Source of the DNA: Chloroflexota bacterium
GTDB lineage: Bacteria > Chloroflexota > Anaerolineae > Aggregatilineales > Phototrophicaceae
Length of the DNA: 36,107 nt
Direction: 5' to 3'
NCBI GenBank assembly: GCA_009840575.1
Contig: VXNO01000056.1
Coordinates: 1-36,107, forward strand
In this document: piece by piece, positions 19,212 to 29,187 of the stretch
Position numbering within the stretch: the stretch's first letter is position 1
Layout of the letters: every line of letters starts with the position of its first letter
The notes under the pieces: generated by a model
Databases searched by the model: none
What the model saw: the letters and a program-made list of their open reading frames with translations, nothing else
Told to the model about the DNA's origin: nothing
Position numbers and translations under genes: made by a program

Positions 19212-20158
19212 TGCGTTTCCATGTGCTGGTGCCGGATACTGTTCATCAGAGCGCCATAGACCGCCTGCGCTCGCAAAAAAGCCTGCGGGTGAGCGCGCCC
19301 GGCAAATTGCCGCGTCCCGCCCTGCTGGAGGCGGTCGCCGATGCCCATGCGCTGATAATCCGCAGTGGCGTGACAGCCGATGCCGAGTTGCTATGCGCAG
19401 CCAAAGAATTGCGAGCCATCGCGCGGGCGGGCGTGGGCGTCGACAATGTAGACCTGGCAGCGGCAAAAGCGCGCGGCGTGGTGGTGATGAATACGCCGGA
19501 CGGCAACACCATCTCCACAGCCGAATACACCTTTGGCTTGATGCTGGCGCTGGCTCGGCATATTCCGCAGGGGCATGCCTCGCTGGCGGCTGGGCAGTGG
19601 GATCGCAAGCGCTTCAGCGGCGCGGAGCTGCGCGGCAAGACCTTGGGCATCGTGGGATTGGGGCGCATCGGGCAGGCGATTGCGCGGCGTGCCCAAGCCT
19701 TTGAGATGCGCGTCGTGGCGCATGATCCCTACCTGCCGCCCGGCATCGCGCAGACGCTGGGACTGCCGCTGCTGGCGCTGGACGAAGTCTATGCCCAAGC
19801 CGACTTTCTAAGCCTGCACGCGCTGATCAGCCAAGAAACTCGCGGCATGATCCATGCGAGCAGCATCGCGCGCATGAAAAAGGGCGTGCGCATCATCAAT
19901 GCGGCTCGTGGCGCGCTCATCAACGAAGCCGACCTGGCGGAGGCGCTGCGAAGCGGTCGGGTGGCCGGCGCGGCGCTGGATGTCTATGCGCAGGAACCAC
20001 CAGAGCCTGATAACCCGCTGCTGGGGCTGCCCAATGTGATCCATACGCCGCATCTCGCCGCCAGCACCACCGACGCGCAGGTGGTTGTCGCGGTCGAAGC
20101 AGCGCAACTGATTGTCGATTTTCTGCTGCATGGCAAAGCCGCCAACGTCTGCAACTGA
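19211..20158 (+). CDS. serA: D-3-phosphoglycerate dehydrogenase (short form)
   Basis: GVGVDNVDLAAAKARGVVVMNTPDGNTISTAEYTFGLMLALAR, GIVGLGRIGQAIARRA, NAARGALINEADLAEAL; taATG overlap with upstream gene. Confidence 0.88.
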   Translation: MRFHVLVPDTVHQSAIDRLRSQKSLRVSAPGKLPRPALLEAVADAHALIIRSGVTADAELLCAAKELRAIARAGVGVDNVDLAAAKARGVVVMNTPDGNTISTAEYTFGLMLALARHIPQGHASLAAGQWDRKRFSGAELRGKTLGIVGLGRIGQAIARRAQAFEMRVVAHDPYLPPGIAQTLGLPLLALDEVYAQADFLSLHALISQETRGMIHASSIARMKKGVRIINAARGALINEADLAEALRSGRVAGAALDVYAQEPPEPDNPLLGLPNVIHTPHLAASTTDAQVVVAVEAAQLIVDFLLHGKAANVCN

Positions 20159-20248
20159 TTCCGCATCGCAGGCAGGCAACTTCTTGCGCCGCCGCTGCCA
20201 TTGAGACTACTATTATGGGCAATGACAACTGGCGAAAGAAGGTTGCCC

Positions 20249-21721
20249 ATGGTCAAGCGATTCCCGCTCGTAGCGCTCTGCCTACTCTTTATCCTCAGCG
20301 CAGCCCCATTTGCGCTTGCCGATGCTGATTGTGATGCCGATTTCTCTCACTATGCCCGCGCCGTCCAACTGCATGATATGGGCGATTATGCCCGCGCTCT
20401 GCGCTACTACAACTGCGCGCTCGCGGCGGATCCCGCAAATCCCACCATTCCTCTTCTGATTGAAAACCTGCGCGAAGACATCGCCAGCGCGCCCCATGCT
20501 TGGTCGACTGATGCCACCGTCTGCGACGCTAGTAGCGACCATGTTCAACTCGGGCAAAGCGCTTATGCCCGCGGCGACGAAGACAGCGCCCTGGCGCAAC
20601 TGCAATGCACGCTGCTTGTCAACCCGGGCGATGCCGAAGCCGCCGAGCTGATGGGGCATATCCACATCAACCGCGGCAACACGCACATCGCCAGATACTA
20701 TTATGACCGCGCCGCCACAGCCGCTCAAAAGCCCGCCCAGCCCGGCTTCATCATGCCCGACTGGCTGACTCCCTACGAAGTCGCGCCTGCCACCAACCAG
20801 CCTGCGCGCTCGCTCACGTTTTTCCCCCAGCGCGTCTATGTCCTGTCGCGGCTGACTATCCAACCGCCGCCGCCAGCTAGCCAAGACGCGGGCTTGGGAT
20901 TCGCGGATTACATCGACTTTGCCAATTGGTTCAGCAAACGCGGCGAATGGCAGCGAGTGGCAAAATCGCTGGCGCGCGCCCTGGAGCTGCAACCCTATCA
21001 TGATGATATTCGCTGTCGCCTGGGCATGGTCTATCAGTCGCTGGGCGATGACAGCGCGGCGCTGGCGCAATTCGACTATGTAATCTCCCGCGACCCCAGT
21101 CATATCTGCACGAGTGGGAACCGCCGGGCGATGCTGCGCGCAGCCAATGCCGCCCCACAAAATACCGCGTCCGCGCCACAAGAAGTCTCTCCCGCCCAGC
21201 CCATCGTGGAGCGCGCCTTGACTTACCACGATGCCAACAAGCTCTTCGCGGCCGCCAACACCTTTATCGAAGCGCTGGCGCTTGACCCCGCGCATCACCA
21301 GGCGCGCTGCGAACTGGCGACTATCTTCAGCGAATGGTCAAACTACGGACGAGCCCTGCGCGAGTTCGAGCGCATCCTGGCTCATCAGCCAGCGGATGCC
21401 TGCGCAATCGCGGGCCGCCTCGCCACAGTCGAGAAGCTGCTGGATATGTATGTGCCGCTGGTGGTGGAGGACTACTTCTATCATGCGCGTGAATACCTGC
21501 GCATCGACGCCTGGTCGCAGGCGCGTGAGGCGCTGGAGCTTGGCTTGACGCTTGAGCCGATGCGCCCGTATATGCGCTGTCAGCTGGGCATGGTCGCTTG
21601 GCAGCTCGGCGATACCAACTTCGCCTTGGCGCAATTCGACCGCATATTGATGAACGACAGCCAGGACGCCTGCGCCGCCTCAAACCGTGATGCGCTGATG
21701 CAAAGCCTGCGCGGCGAATAG
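20249..21721 (+). CDS. Secreted tetratricopeptide-repeat protein
   Basis: Signal peptide MVKRFPLVALCLLFILSAAPFALA; several TPR-like units (DYARALRYYNCALAADPANP; DDSAALAQFDYVISRDPSH). Confidence 0.8.
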   Translation: MVKRFPLVALCLLFILSAAPFALADADCDADFSHYARAVQLHDMGDYARALRYYNCALAADPANPTIPLLIENLREDIASAPHAWSTDATVCDASSDHVQLGQSAYARGDEDSALAQLQCTLLVNPGDAEAAELMGHIHINRGNTHIARYYYDRAATAAQKPAQPGFIMPDWLTPYEVAPATNQPARSLTFFPQRVYVLSRLTIQPPPPASQDAGLGFADYIDFANWFSKRGEWQRVAKSLARALELQPYHDDIRCRLGMVYQSLGDDSAALAQFDYVISRDPSHICTSGNRRAMLRAANAAPQNTASAPQEVSPAQPIVERALTYHDANKLFAAANTFIEALALDPAHHQARCELATIFSEWSNYGRALREFERILAHQPADACAIAGRLATVEKLLDMYVPLVVEDYFYHAREYLRIDAWSQAREALELGLTLEPMRPYMRCQLGMVAWQLGDTNFALAQFDRILMNDSQDACAASNRDALMQSLRGE

Positions 21722-21793
21722 ATGTAAGGCTTTGGCAAGCATTTCGTTAGCCCAGCTTTAGCATTGGCGGCTAGGCTGGGCGCAATCATATAC

Positions 21794-21823
21794 AAAAAGG
21801 GCATACTGGGTATGCTCTTTTTT
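21794..21823. terminator. Bidirectional Rho-independent terminator
   Basis: aaaagggcatac-tgg-gtatgctctttttt hairpin with A and T tracts on opposite sides (one G-U pair). Confidence 0.75.
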
Positions 21824-21841
21824 CCTATCAGGAGGATGTCC

Positions 21842-23857
21842 ATGAAGAAATTGACGCTCATCGCGCTGGCCTTGCTGCTTTTGACTGTCTTCGCGCAGGC
21901 GCAGCGCCCCCCCGAAGAAATATATGAAAGCGACTATATCGCGCCTGAGTTCCCGCCTGGGCTGGACTGGATCAATATCGACGAGTCGCTAACCGTCGCT
22001 GGCTTGCGGGGCAAAATCGTCATCCTCGACTTTTGGACCTATGGCTGCGTCAACTGCCTGCACATCATCCCGGTGCTGGAGCAGGTGGAGACCAAATATG
22101 CGAACGAAGTGGTGGTCATCGGCGTGCATTCCGCCAAGTTCGATAATGAGGGGCAGACCGAGAATCTGCGCCAGATTGTGCAGCGCTACGAGGTACATCA
22201 TCCGGTCGTCAACGACCACGAATTCGCCATCTGGCGCAGCTATGGCGTGAATGCCTGGCCCACCGTCGCTGTCATCAATCCGCGCGGCAACCTGGTCGTC
22301 CGCCAATCGGGCGAGGTGCCTTTCGAGGCATTCGACACCTACCTCACCGGCATGATTGAGTATTATGACGGGCTGGATGACACGATCATCGACCGCACTC
22401 CCTTGCAACTGGCGCTGGAAGGCGCGAGCGACCCGGGCACGCCGCTGCTCTTCCCCGGCAAGGTCTTGGCGGATGCCGCGGGCGGGCGTCTCTTCATCGC
22501 CGATAGCAGCCACAACCGCATCGTCATCGCCGCTATGGATAGCTATGAGGTGCTGGATATCATCGGTTCCGGCGCACGGGGATTTGCCGGCGGCAGTTTT
22601 GAAGACACGCGCTTCGATAAACCGCAGGGCATGGCGTTGGATGGCGACTGGCTCTACATCGCCGATGTCAACAACCACAGCATCCGCCTGGCGGATCTGG
22701 GCGCGCGCGAGGTTATCACCCTGGCGGGCGACGGCATTATGGGCCGCAGCCGCCACCCCTTCGGAGAAAATATCCCCAACCCGCTGGGCGTCTCGCTGCG
22801 CAGCCCCTGGGATGTCGAGCTGGATGATGCTGGCAGGCTGCATATCGCCATGGCCGGCACGCACCAACTGTATATCTACGAGCCGGGCAGCAATCGCTTG
22901 TATCCATCGGTCGGCAATGGGCGCGAAGCCAACCTGAACGGCGTCAGCCTGGCAAACAGCGAACTCGCCCAGCCCAGCGGCCTCTATTATGCCGGCGCGG
23001 GAAAATTGTATTTTGCTGACAGCGAAAGCAGCACCATCCGCCTGGCTGACTTTGAGCAGGACTTGGTCACCGTCGTCTCCGGCACCACCGAAAACAGCCT
23101 CTTCGATTACGGCGACATCGACGGTGAGCTAGGCGAGAATCGTTTGCAGCACGCGCTGGGTATCGAAGGCGCGCCCGATGGCAGCTTGTACATCGCCGAT
23201 ACCTACAACAGTCGCATCAAGATCATCCCGCCCGGCGAAACCCGCACGGGTACGCTCGCCGGGCTGGGTGGCGCGGGTGGCTATGCCGATGGACCAGCCA
23301 GCCAGGCGCAATTCGACGAACCCGGCGGCTTGAGTTATGCGGACGCCAGCTTGTACATCGCCGATACCAACAACCATGTCATCCGCCGGCTTGATTTGGC
23401 CGCTGGCACCGTCGACACCGTGCGTTTCCCAAATCCAGAAGCGCTGATTATCAATCCTGAGGCGCTGACTCTGCTGGGCGGCAACCAAAGCGATGATGAG
23501 CTAACGCGGCTGGAAACGCAGCAAGTCGCCGCTGGCGAGGGCGCGCTGACCCTGCAACTGAGCTTCGCCGATGCGCTGAAGATCAATCCGCTCATTGATA
23601 GCCAGTTTGCGCTTACGATGGATGGCGAGGCGCAGCTAGAGGCGGTCGTGACGGAGAATGTGCTCAGCCTGCCCATCCTGTTTATCGAGGGCGGCGGCAA
23701 CCTGCATGCGGAGTTGACGCTTTATTATTGCCGCGAAGGGGCGGAAGCGCTGTGCTACATTGAAAGCGCCCGCTGGGAGATTCCCTATGCAACGGCGGGA
23801 ACATCAGCGCAAAGCGAGATCCTGCTGGCGCGGCAGATTGATGCGCCGGAGCTATAA
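21842..23857 (+). CDS. Secreted thioredoxin-like (TlpA) domain fused to NHL repeats
   Basis: Signal peptide; VILDFWTYGCVNCLHIIPVLEQ (CxxC); repeated LYIADTYNSRIK / LYIADTNNHVIRRLD NHL units. Confidence 0.9.
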   Translation: MKKLTLIALALLLLTVFAQAQRPPEEIYESDYIAPEFPPGLDWINIDESLTVAGLRGKIVILDFWTYGCVNCLHIIPVLEQVETKYANEVVVIGVHSAKFDNEGQTENLRQIVQRYEVHHPVVNDHEFAIWRSYGVNAWPTVAVINPRGNLVVRQSGEVPFEAFDTYLTGMIEYYDGLDDTIIDRTPLQLALEGASDPGTPLLFPGKVLADAAGGRLFIADSSHNRIVIAAMDSYEVLDIIGSGARGFAGGSFEDTRFDKPQGMALDGDWLYIADVNNHSIRLADLGAREVITLAGDGIMGRSRHPFGENIPNPLGVSLRSPWDVELDDAGRLHIAMAGTHQLYIYEPGSNRLYPSVGNGREANLNGVSLANSELAQPSGLYYAGAGKLYFADSESSTIRLADFEQDLVTVVSGTTENSLFDYGDIDGELGENRLQHALGIEGAPDGSLYIADTYNSRIKIIPPGETRTGTLAGLGGAGGYADGPASQAQFDEPGGLSYADASLYIADTNNHVIRRLDLAAGTVDTVRFPNPEALIINPEALTLLGGNQSDDELTRLETQQVAAGEGALTLQLSFADALKINPLIDSQFALTMDGEAQLEAVVTENVLSLPILFIEGGGNLHAELTLYYCREGAEALCYIESARWEIPYATAGTSAQSEILLARQIDAPEL

Positions 23858-23926
23858 GCCCTGGCACATCGCGCAGCAGAGATTCACCACAGAAGTAGGG
23901 CCAAGTAAGTCGTGAGAATGGAATCT

Positions 23927-23995
23927 GTAGGGGCGAGTCTTGGCTCGCCCAGAATCATCGCAGAAAACGGCGGGCGCCCCAAAGCTCGCCCCTAC
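23927..23995. repeat. 69-bp element with perfect 11-bp terminal inverted repeats gtaggggcgag/ctcgcccctac
   Basis: 23927-23937 and 23985-23995 are exact reverse complements. Confidence 0.7.
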
Positions 23996-24020
23996 CTCAA
24001 CGTTTCGGGACAGGGGTAGG

Positions 24021-25007
24021 CTAGCGCGCGCCGATGGTGATGCTGCCTTCGCGCAATTCGCCGCCGCGCAGGAATGCGATAGCGACCGTCGCGCCCACTT
24101 TCATCCGCGTCAGCGCCAGTTGCAGCTCATCGATATCGGCGATGGCTTCATCGCCCAGTGCCACCAGGATATCGCCCACCAGCAAGCCCGCCGCTGCCGC
24201 CGGGCTGCCCGCTTCCAGCGAGACGACCAGCAAGCCCGTCTCTTGCTCTAGTGTGTTGATGATGGCATCGGGCAATTGCGCCGCCTGCGCCCCCACGCCA
24301 AGATAGCCACTGCGGATTTCCCCATCACTCAAGAGCGCCGCGACCAAGCTACGCAAAGTAGACAGCGGTACAGCCATGCCGATGCCGCCGCCGAAACCCG
24401 ATGTGAGCAAGCCGTGCACGCCGCCATCCGCGCCGAGCAAAGCGCCGCCGGAAAAACCCGGGTACATGACGAGATCCAACTGTAGCAGCCCCTCCGCCAG
24501 CGCGAAGCCACCCCACTGGCGCATTCGTCTGCGCCATTTGTCAGTCCGCCGGTGCGGTCGCTTGCCCTTGCCACTTTTCTGTAGAGCCATTCTCATTTTT
24601 CTACGCCGCTGACGGGTAGCCCGCGCTTGCACGATGCCGCTGACGATGCCGGCGCTGGCGCGGATGCGGATTGGCCGCGCCACAGCCACAGCCAGATCGC
24701 CGACGCGCAGGCTGTCCGCCGCTGCCCAATTCGCCGGTTGCAGCGCGCCCTCCACCCGCAGCAGCGCCAGGTCATTGCGCGGGTCGCGCCCGACCAATTG
24801 GGCAGCAACCTGCTCGCCAGCCGCCGTAGCGATTGTGATGTCCGCGTCGCTTTCCACGCCATGATGCGCGGTGATGACCAGGTCTTCCGCCCAGGCAATG
24901 CCACTGGCGGGCAAGCGGCGGCGCGCATGCACCGTCAGCACACTGTCGGCAGTGCCCGCCACCAGGTCAGCCAGGTCCTTCGAAAAGGTCTTCAGCGCTT
25001 CTGTCAT
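24021..25007 (-). CDS. HtrA/DegP-like trypsin-fold protease with C-terminal PDZ domain, no signal peptide
   Basis: LVITAHHGVE, DLALLRVE, YPGFSGGALL triad regions; PDZ VSLEAGSPAAAAGLLVGDILVALGDEAI. Confidence 0.85.
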   Translation of the reverse strand: MTEALKTFSKDLADLVAGTADSVLTVHARRRLPASGIAWAEDLVITAHHGVESDADITIATAAGEQVAAQLVGRDPRNDLALLRVEGALQPANWAAADSLRVGDLAVAVARPIRIRASAGIVSGIVQARATRQRRRKMRMALQKSGKGKRPHRRTDKWRRRMRQWGGFALAEGLLQLDLVMYPGFSGGALLGADGGVHGLLTSGFGGGIGMAVPLSTLRSLVAALLSDGEIRSGYLGVGAQAAQLPDAIINTLEQETGLLVVSLEAGSPAAAAGLLVGDILVALGDEAIADIDELQLALTRMKVGATVAIAFLRGGELREGSITIGAR

Positions 25008-25186
25008 GCTTTTCTCCTTTGTATGATATATGCCTTGCCGCTCATTCTGCACCAAGCAGCCGCGCCGACGCATCACACCAATGGCGAGAAGCGCCTAGCA
25101 ATTTGGGTAGGTGCGCAAGAATCGGAGCGCTTATGTAATGCCCGTTTGCTACAATCTCGGCGTATTCCTTGGCGAGAGGCGGAAGC

Positions 25187-26083
25187 ATGTCTTTGGTTCA
25201 ATTGACCGCGCTGTTGTCGCTGGGCGCGATTTGGGGCGCGTCTTACATTTTCATTCGCGTCGCGGTTGAGCCATTTGGCCCGCTCTTCCTGATGTTTTTG
25301 CGCGTCTTGCTGAGCGGGCTGATCCTGGTTGGTTATGCGCGGCTGCGGCGGGTACAGCTCAATATCCGCGGACATTGGCGGCAATTCCTGTTGCTGGGGC
25401 TATTAGGCTCTGCCTTGCCATTTAGCCTGATTGGCTGGGCGGAACTGACCGTAACAGCCTCCATGGCGGCTATTTTGATGTCGACCACGCCGCTATTCAC
25501 CATCTTCGTCGCGGCGATCGGTTTGGGCGAGCGACTGACGGCGGCAAAGTTGCTGGGCGCGCTGCTGGGCATCATCGGCGTCAGTATCACAGTGAGTGGC
25601 GCGGAAATGGAACTGACGCCCGATGTCATCGCGGCGACGTTGGCGCTGCTGCTAGCGACTTTGAGCTATGCCTGTGGCGGCGTCTTCGCCAAGCGCGCTT
25701 TCAGCGGCTTGAACAACCTGTCGATGTCTTGTGGGCAACTGCTGGGGGCATCGTTTGTGCTGACCCCATTTGCTTTTGCGAACCTGCCCGAGCATAGCTT
25801 GCCCGCGGAAGCCATCGGGGCGCTGCTGGCGCTGGCGGTCGTCTGCACCGCGCTTGCCTATCAGCTGTATTATTACTTGCTGATACACGCGGGCCCCCTC
25901 AACGCGCTGACTGTCACCTTGTTGATGCCGGTCTTTGGCGTGCTTTGGGGCGCGCTGCTGCTGGGCGAACATATCAGCCCGGGCATGTTGGCTGGGCTGG
26001 TCATCGTGCTTGGCAGCGTGGGGCTGGTGACAGGGATGCTCTCGCCGCGCCGACGCAACTTGCGGGGGACGCAGCCTGCTTGA
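25187..26083 (+). CDS. EamA/DMT-family transporter
   Basis: LLSLGAIWGASYIFIRVAVEPFGPLFLMFLRVLLSGLIL; 10-TM-like pattern. Confidence 0.88.
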   Translation: MSLVQLTALLSLGAIWGASYIFIRVAVEPFGPLFLMFLRVLLSGLILVGYARLRRVQLNIRGHWRQFLLLGLLGSALPFSLIGWAELTVTASMAAILMSTTPLFTIFVAAIGLGERLTAAKLLGALLGIIGVSITVSGAEMELTPDVIAATLALLLATLSYACGGVFAKRAFSGLNNLSMSCGQLLGASFVLTPFAFANLPEHSLPAEAIGALLALAVVCTALAYQLYYYLLIHAGPLNALTVTLLMPVFGVLWGALLLGEHISPGMLAGLVIVLGSVGLVTGMLSPRRRNLRGTQPA

Positions 26084-26103
26084 GAGCAGACCGCGTCGCG
26101 AAA

Positions 26104-26457
26104 TCACATATTCAGCGCGTCATAGCCGGGGCCTTGCGTGAAGAAGTCGTAATTGGGCGCGATATCCGGCGTCAGGTCGATGATGTCGCCTTCTTCATGC
26201 TCGATGATGACCTTGGCATCGTGCGGCACCCGCTCTTGCCCTTCCATCATCTCGTAATCGGTCGGCACTTCTTCTTCGACGAAGATGGCTTCAAAGGGGC
26301 ATTCGGGGATGCAAGCGCCGCAATCGATGCAGGTATCCGGGTCGATGTAGAACCAGGGCCATTCGTTCTCGGGTTTGCCGCCGATGATGCACTCGACCGG
26401 ACAAACTTCAACACAAGCGCCATCGCGCAGGCACAAACTGGTGATGATATGTGTCAT
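26104..26457 (-). CDS. Ferredoxin, 7Fe/8Fe type
   Basis: MTHIITSLCLRDGACVEVCPVECI..CIDCGACIPECPFEAIF. Confidence 0.9.
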   Translation of the reverse strand: MTHIITSLCLRDGACVEVCPVECIIGGKPENEWPWFYIDPDTCIDCGACIPECPFEAIFVEEEVPTDYEMMEGQERVPHDAKVIIEHEEGDIIDLTPDIAPNYDFFTQGPGYDALNM

Positions 26458-26640
26458 GTTGGGTTTCTCCTCGCTCGTTTCATCAGGCTGGCTATCAGCG
26501 ACGATCTCGAGCCGCTTTCTTTCCCTTATCATTTATGCTAGCGCAGAATGCCGCGCGTTACTAGCATATTCTTCGCAACTTGCCCCCAAATTCAAGGGTG
26601 ATTCGCTACGCCTATTTGGTTACAATTCGTCTCAGCTCAA

Positions 26641-26713
26641 GCTCCAGTAGCTCAGGGGACAGAGCATTGGTTTCCTAAACCAAGTGTCGCAGGTTCGAAT
26701 CCTGCCTGGAGCG
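26641..26713 (+). tRNA. tRNA-Arg (CCT anticodon)
   Basis: Acceptor gctccag/ctggagc, anticodon stem ttggt/accaa with loop ttCCTaa, T arm gcaggttcgaatcctgc. Confidence 0.92.
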
Positions 26714-28495
26714 CTAGACCGCCACCGTCAGGGCTTTCGCCTGGATGTTGGCTTGCGCGGCAGCGGCAAAGCCCTCTACATCCAGCGCGCCGGCATCTAC
26801 ATCACCCCGCAAGCGCAGGCTCACAGTCCGCGCCGCTATATCACGGTCACCCACAACCAGCAGCCAAGGCACCAGCATGGCGCGGTGCTGACGAATCTTG
26901 GAGCGCATGTTGCGGTCTTTGGTATCGGCTTGTACGCGCATGCCTCGCGCTTTGAGCAGGGCGCTTATTTCCAGCGCGTAGTCATTGTGCGCCTCGCGGA
27001 TGGGGATGATGACCGCTTGCATTGGCGCGAGCCAGGGCGGGAATGCGCCGGCAAAATGCTCGATGAGGATGCCGATGAACCGCTCCAGGCTGCCGAAGGG
27101 CGCGCGATGGATCATGACCGGGCGCTTGCGGGTGTTGTCCTTGTCGACATACTCCAGGTCGAAGCGCTGCGGCAAGTTGTAATCCACCTGCACCGTGCCC
27201 AACTGCCATTCGCGCTTTAATACATCGCGCACGATGAAATCCAGCTTGGGACCATAAAATGCCGCTTCACCCGGCTCGATATGATAGGCCAGGTTCAGTT
27301 GATCACAAGCGCGGACGATGGCGGCGGTGGCGGCTTCCCAGAGCTCTCCATCGCCGACATATTTGTCGCTGGCTGGGTCGCGCGTGCCGATGCGGGCGCG
27401 GAAGTCCGCCATACCCAGCGCGCCAAAGACATCCTGGATCAAGCGCACAACGCCGATGAATTCGTCCAGCAGTTGGTCGGGACGCACGAAGAGATGCGCG
27501 TCGTCGACCGTGAAGCCGCGCACACGGGTCAATCCGCGCAGCTCGCCCGATTGCTCGTAGCGGTAGACCGTGCCAAATTCAGCATAGCGCAGCGGCAAAT
27601 CCCGGTAGGAGCGTGGCTGGCTGGTGTAGATGCGGCAGTGGTGCGGGCAGTTCATGGGGCGCAGCATGAATTCATCGCCATCCACATCGATGGGGCTGTA
27701 CTGGCTGTCGGCATAATAGGGATAATGCCCGGAGGTTTTATAAAGTTCGATGTTGCCCAGGTGCGGCGTGATAACGGGCAGGTAGCCGCGCTCGACCTGG
27801 ATATCACGCAGCCAGCGCTCCAACGTATCGCGCAGGGTCGTGCCCGCCGGCAGCCACAGCGGCAGCCCTTTGCCCACCATGGCGTCGATGATGAAGAGGT
27901 CGAGCTTCTCGCCCAAGGCGCGGTGGTCGCGCTTGGCGGCTTCGGCGAGTTGATTGCGGTATTCCGCCAATTCCGCGGGGCTATGCCAGGCGGTGCCGTA
28001 AATGCGCGTGAGCTGCTGGCGCTTCTCGTCGCCGCGCCAATACGCCCCGGCTGGCGGACGCAGCGAAATGCTGACGGCTTTGGGGTTGATATCGGCGGTG
28101 CTGGCGACATGCGGCCCACGGCACAAATCAGTGAAGCCGCGCTGCGTATAGACGGTCAGTTGCGCGCCATTGTCCGCCGCCAGCAAGTCGTCGATCAATT
28201 CCAGCTTGTAAGGCTGGTCGCGGAAGAGCTCACACGCTGCCTCTGGCGCGATTTCGCGGTATTGGAAGTCGTGCCTGCCCGACAGGATTTTGCGCATGCG
28301 CCGCTCGACCCATTTGATATCCTCAGCGCTGATGGGCTGCGGGAGGTCGAAGTCATAATAGAAGCCGTCTTCAATCGGCGGGCCAATGGCGGTCTTGGCG
28401 GTGGGGAAGCGCTCCAGCATCGCCTCCGCCAGGACATGGGCGGCTGAATGGCGAATTTTGTAGAGTTGGCTGTCTTCGTAACGGGCGTCGGACAT
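26714..28495 (-). CDS. thrS: Threonine--tRNA ligase lacking an N-terminal TGS domain
   Basis: RHSAAHVLAEAMLERFP, GPPIEDGFYYDFD, MRPMNCPHHCRIY, RYEQSGELRGLTRVRGFTVDDAHLF, GPKLDFIVRD. Confidence 0.93.
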   Translation of the reverse strand: MSDARYEDSQLYKIRHSAAHVLAEAMLERFPTAKTAIGPPIEDGFYYDFDLPQPISAEDIKWVERRMRKILSGRHDFQYREIAPEAACELFRDQPYKLELIDDLLAADNGAQLTVYTQRGFTDLCRGPHVASTADINPKAVSISLRPPAGAYWRGDEKRQQLTRIYGTAWHSPAELAEYRNQLAEAAKRDHRALGEKLDLFIIDAMVGKGLPLWLPAGTTLRDTLERWLRDIQVERGYLPVITPHLGNIELYKTSGHYPYYADSQYSPIDVDGDEFMLRPMNCPHHCRIYTSQPRSYRDLPLRYAEFGTVYRYEQSGELRGLTRVRGFTVDDAHLFVRPDQLLDEFIGVVRLIQDVFGALGMADFRARIGTRDPASDKYVGDGELWEAATAAIVRACDQLNLAYHIEPGEAAFYGPKLDFIVRDVLKREWQLGTVQVDYNLPQRFDLEYVDKDNTRKRPVMIHRAPFGSLERFIGILIEHFAGAFPPWLAPMQAVIIPIREAHNDYALEISALLKARGMRVQADTKDRNMRSKIRQHRAMLVPWLLVVGDRDIAARTVSLRLRGDVDAGALDVEGFAAAAQANIQAKALTVAV

Positions 28496-28574
28496 GCGGG
28501 CATCTCGCTGGCTGCTGGGCGTCTGGCGCTATTGTAAAGGACATTTCGCAGGCGGGTAGGGGAGAAGGCAGGGT

Positions 28575-28997
28575 TCAGCCGCTGAGCACCAGCACCTCAT
28601 CAATGACGGCTTGGGCGATTTCCTGGGTGGCGAAATGCTTTTCCTTGGTTGGCTCGTTGTCATGGGTGACGCGCGTGAACAGGCTCTCGAAGACATCCTG
28701 CGCGACCAGGTTATCGATTGTGTCTTCGATGATCTCCAATTGCAACTGCTCGACGATGATATGCGGCGTATCCAGCACGGCATAACGCACGGGCGGCGTC
28801 TCGGGGATAGAGCCGGTGGCCAGCCAGGTCAGCTGCAACTGGCGATGAATATAAGCGACAGTGGCGAAGAGCGCGGTATAGACCGTGCCGTCTTCCATGC
28901 GCACCAGGACATCGCAAGCGTCGCCATCTTCAAGCGGCTCGCAAAAGACCTCGTCGGGCACAATCATGATTTTTTCAACTGCGTCGGCTGGCGTCAT
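28575..28997 (-). CDS. Hypothetical protein
   Basis: 140-aa acidic ORF MTPADAVEKIMIVPDEVFCEPLEDGDACDVLVRMEDGTVYTALFATVAYI. Confidence 0.65.
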   Translation of the reverse strand: MTPADAVEKIMIVPDEVFCEPLEDGDACDVLVRMEDGTVYTALFATVAYIHRQLQLTWLATGSIPETPPVRYAVLDTPHIIVEQLQLEIIEDTIDNLVAQDVFESLFTRVTHDNEPTKEKHFATQEIAQAVIDEVLVLSG

Positions 28998-29187
28998 TCT
29001 TATCTCTATCCCGTTTCAATAAGGGCTATTTCTATAGTGAAGGCATTGCTGTGTACGATTCAGCATAGCACATTGGCAGGCGATTGCAACGTTTTTCACA
29101 AAGTCGCGCCGCCAGCCGTCGCGATTTGCCTATACGATTCTGACACAACTGGCATAAAATAAGCCGACAACCCAGCGAGGCAGCCCC

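Noticed and set aside
26982-28447. Several ORFs antisense to thrS, up to 388 aa (27281-28447)
   Set aside because: Mirror the codon bias of thrS, no recognisable domain, and sense ThrRS motifs are unambiguous.
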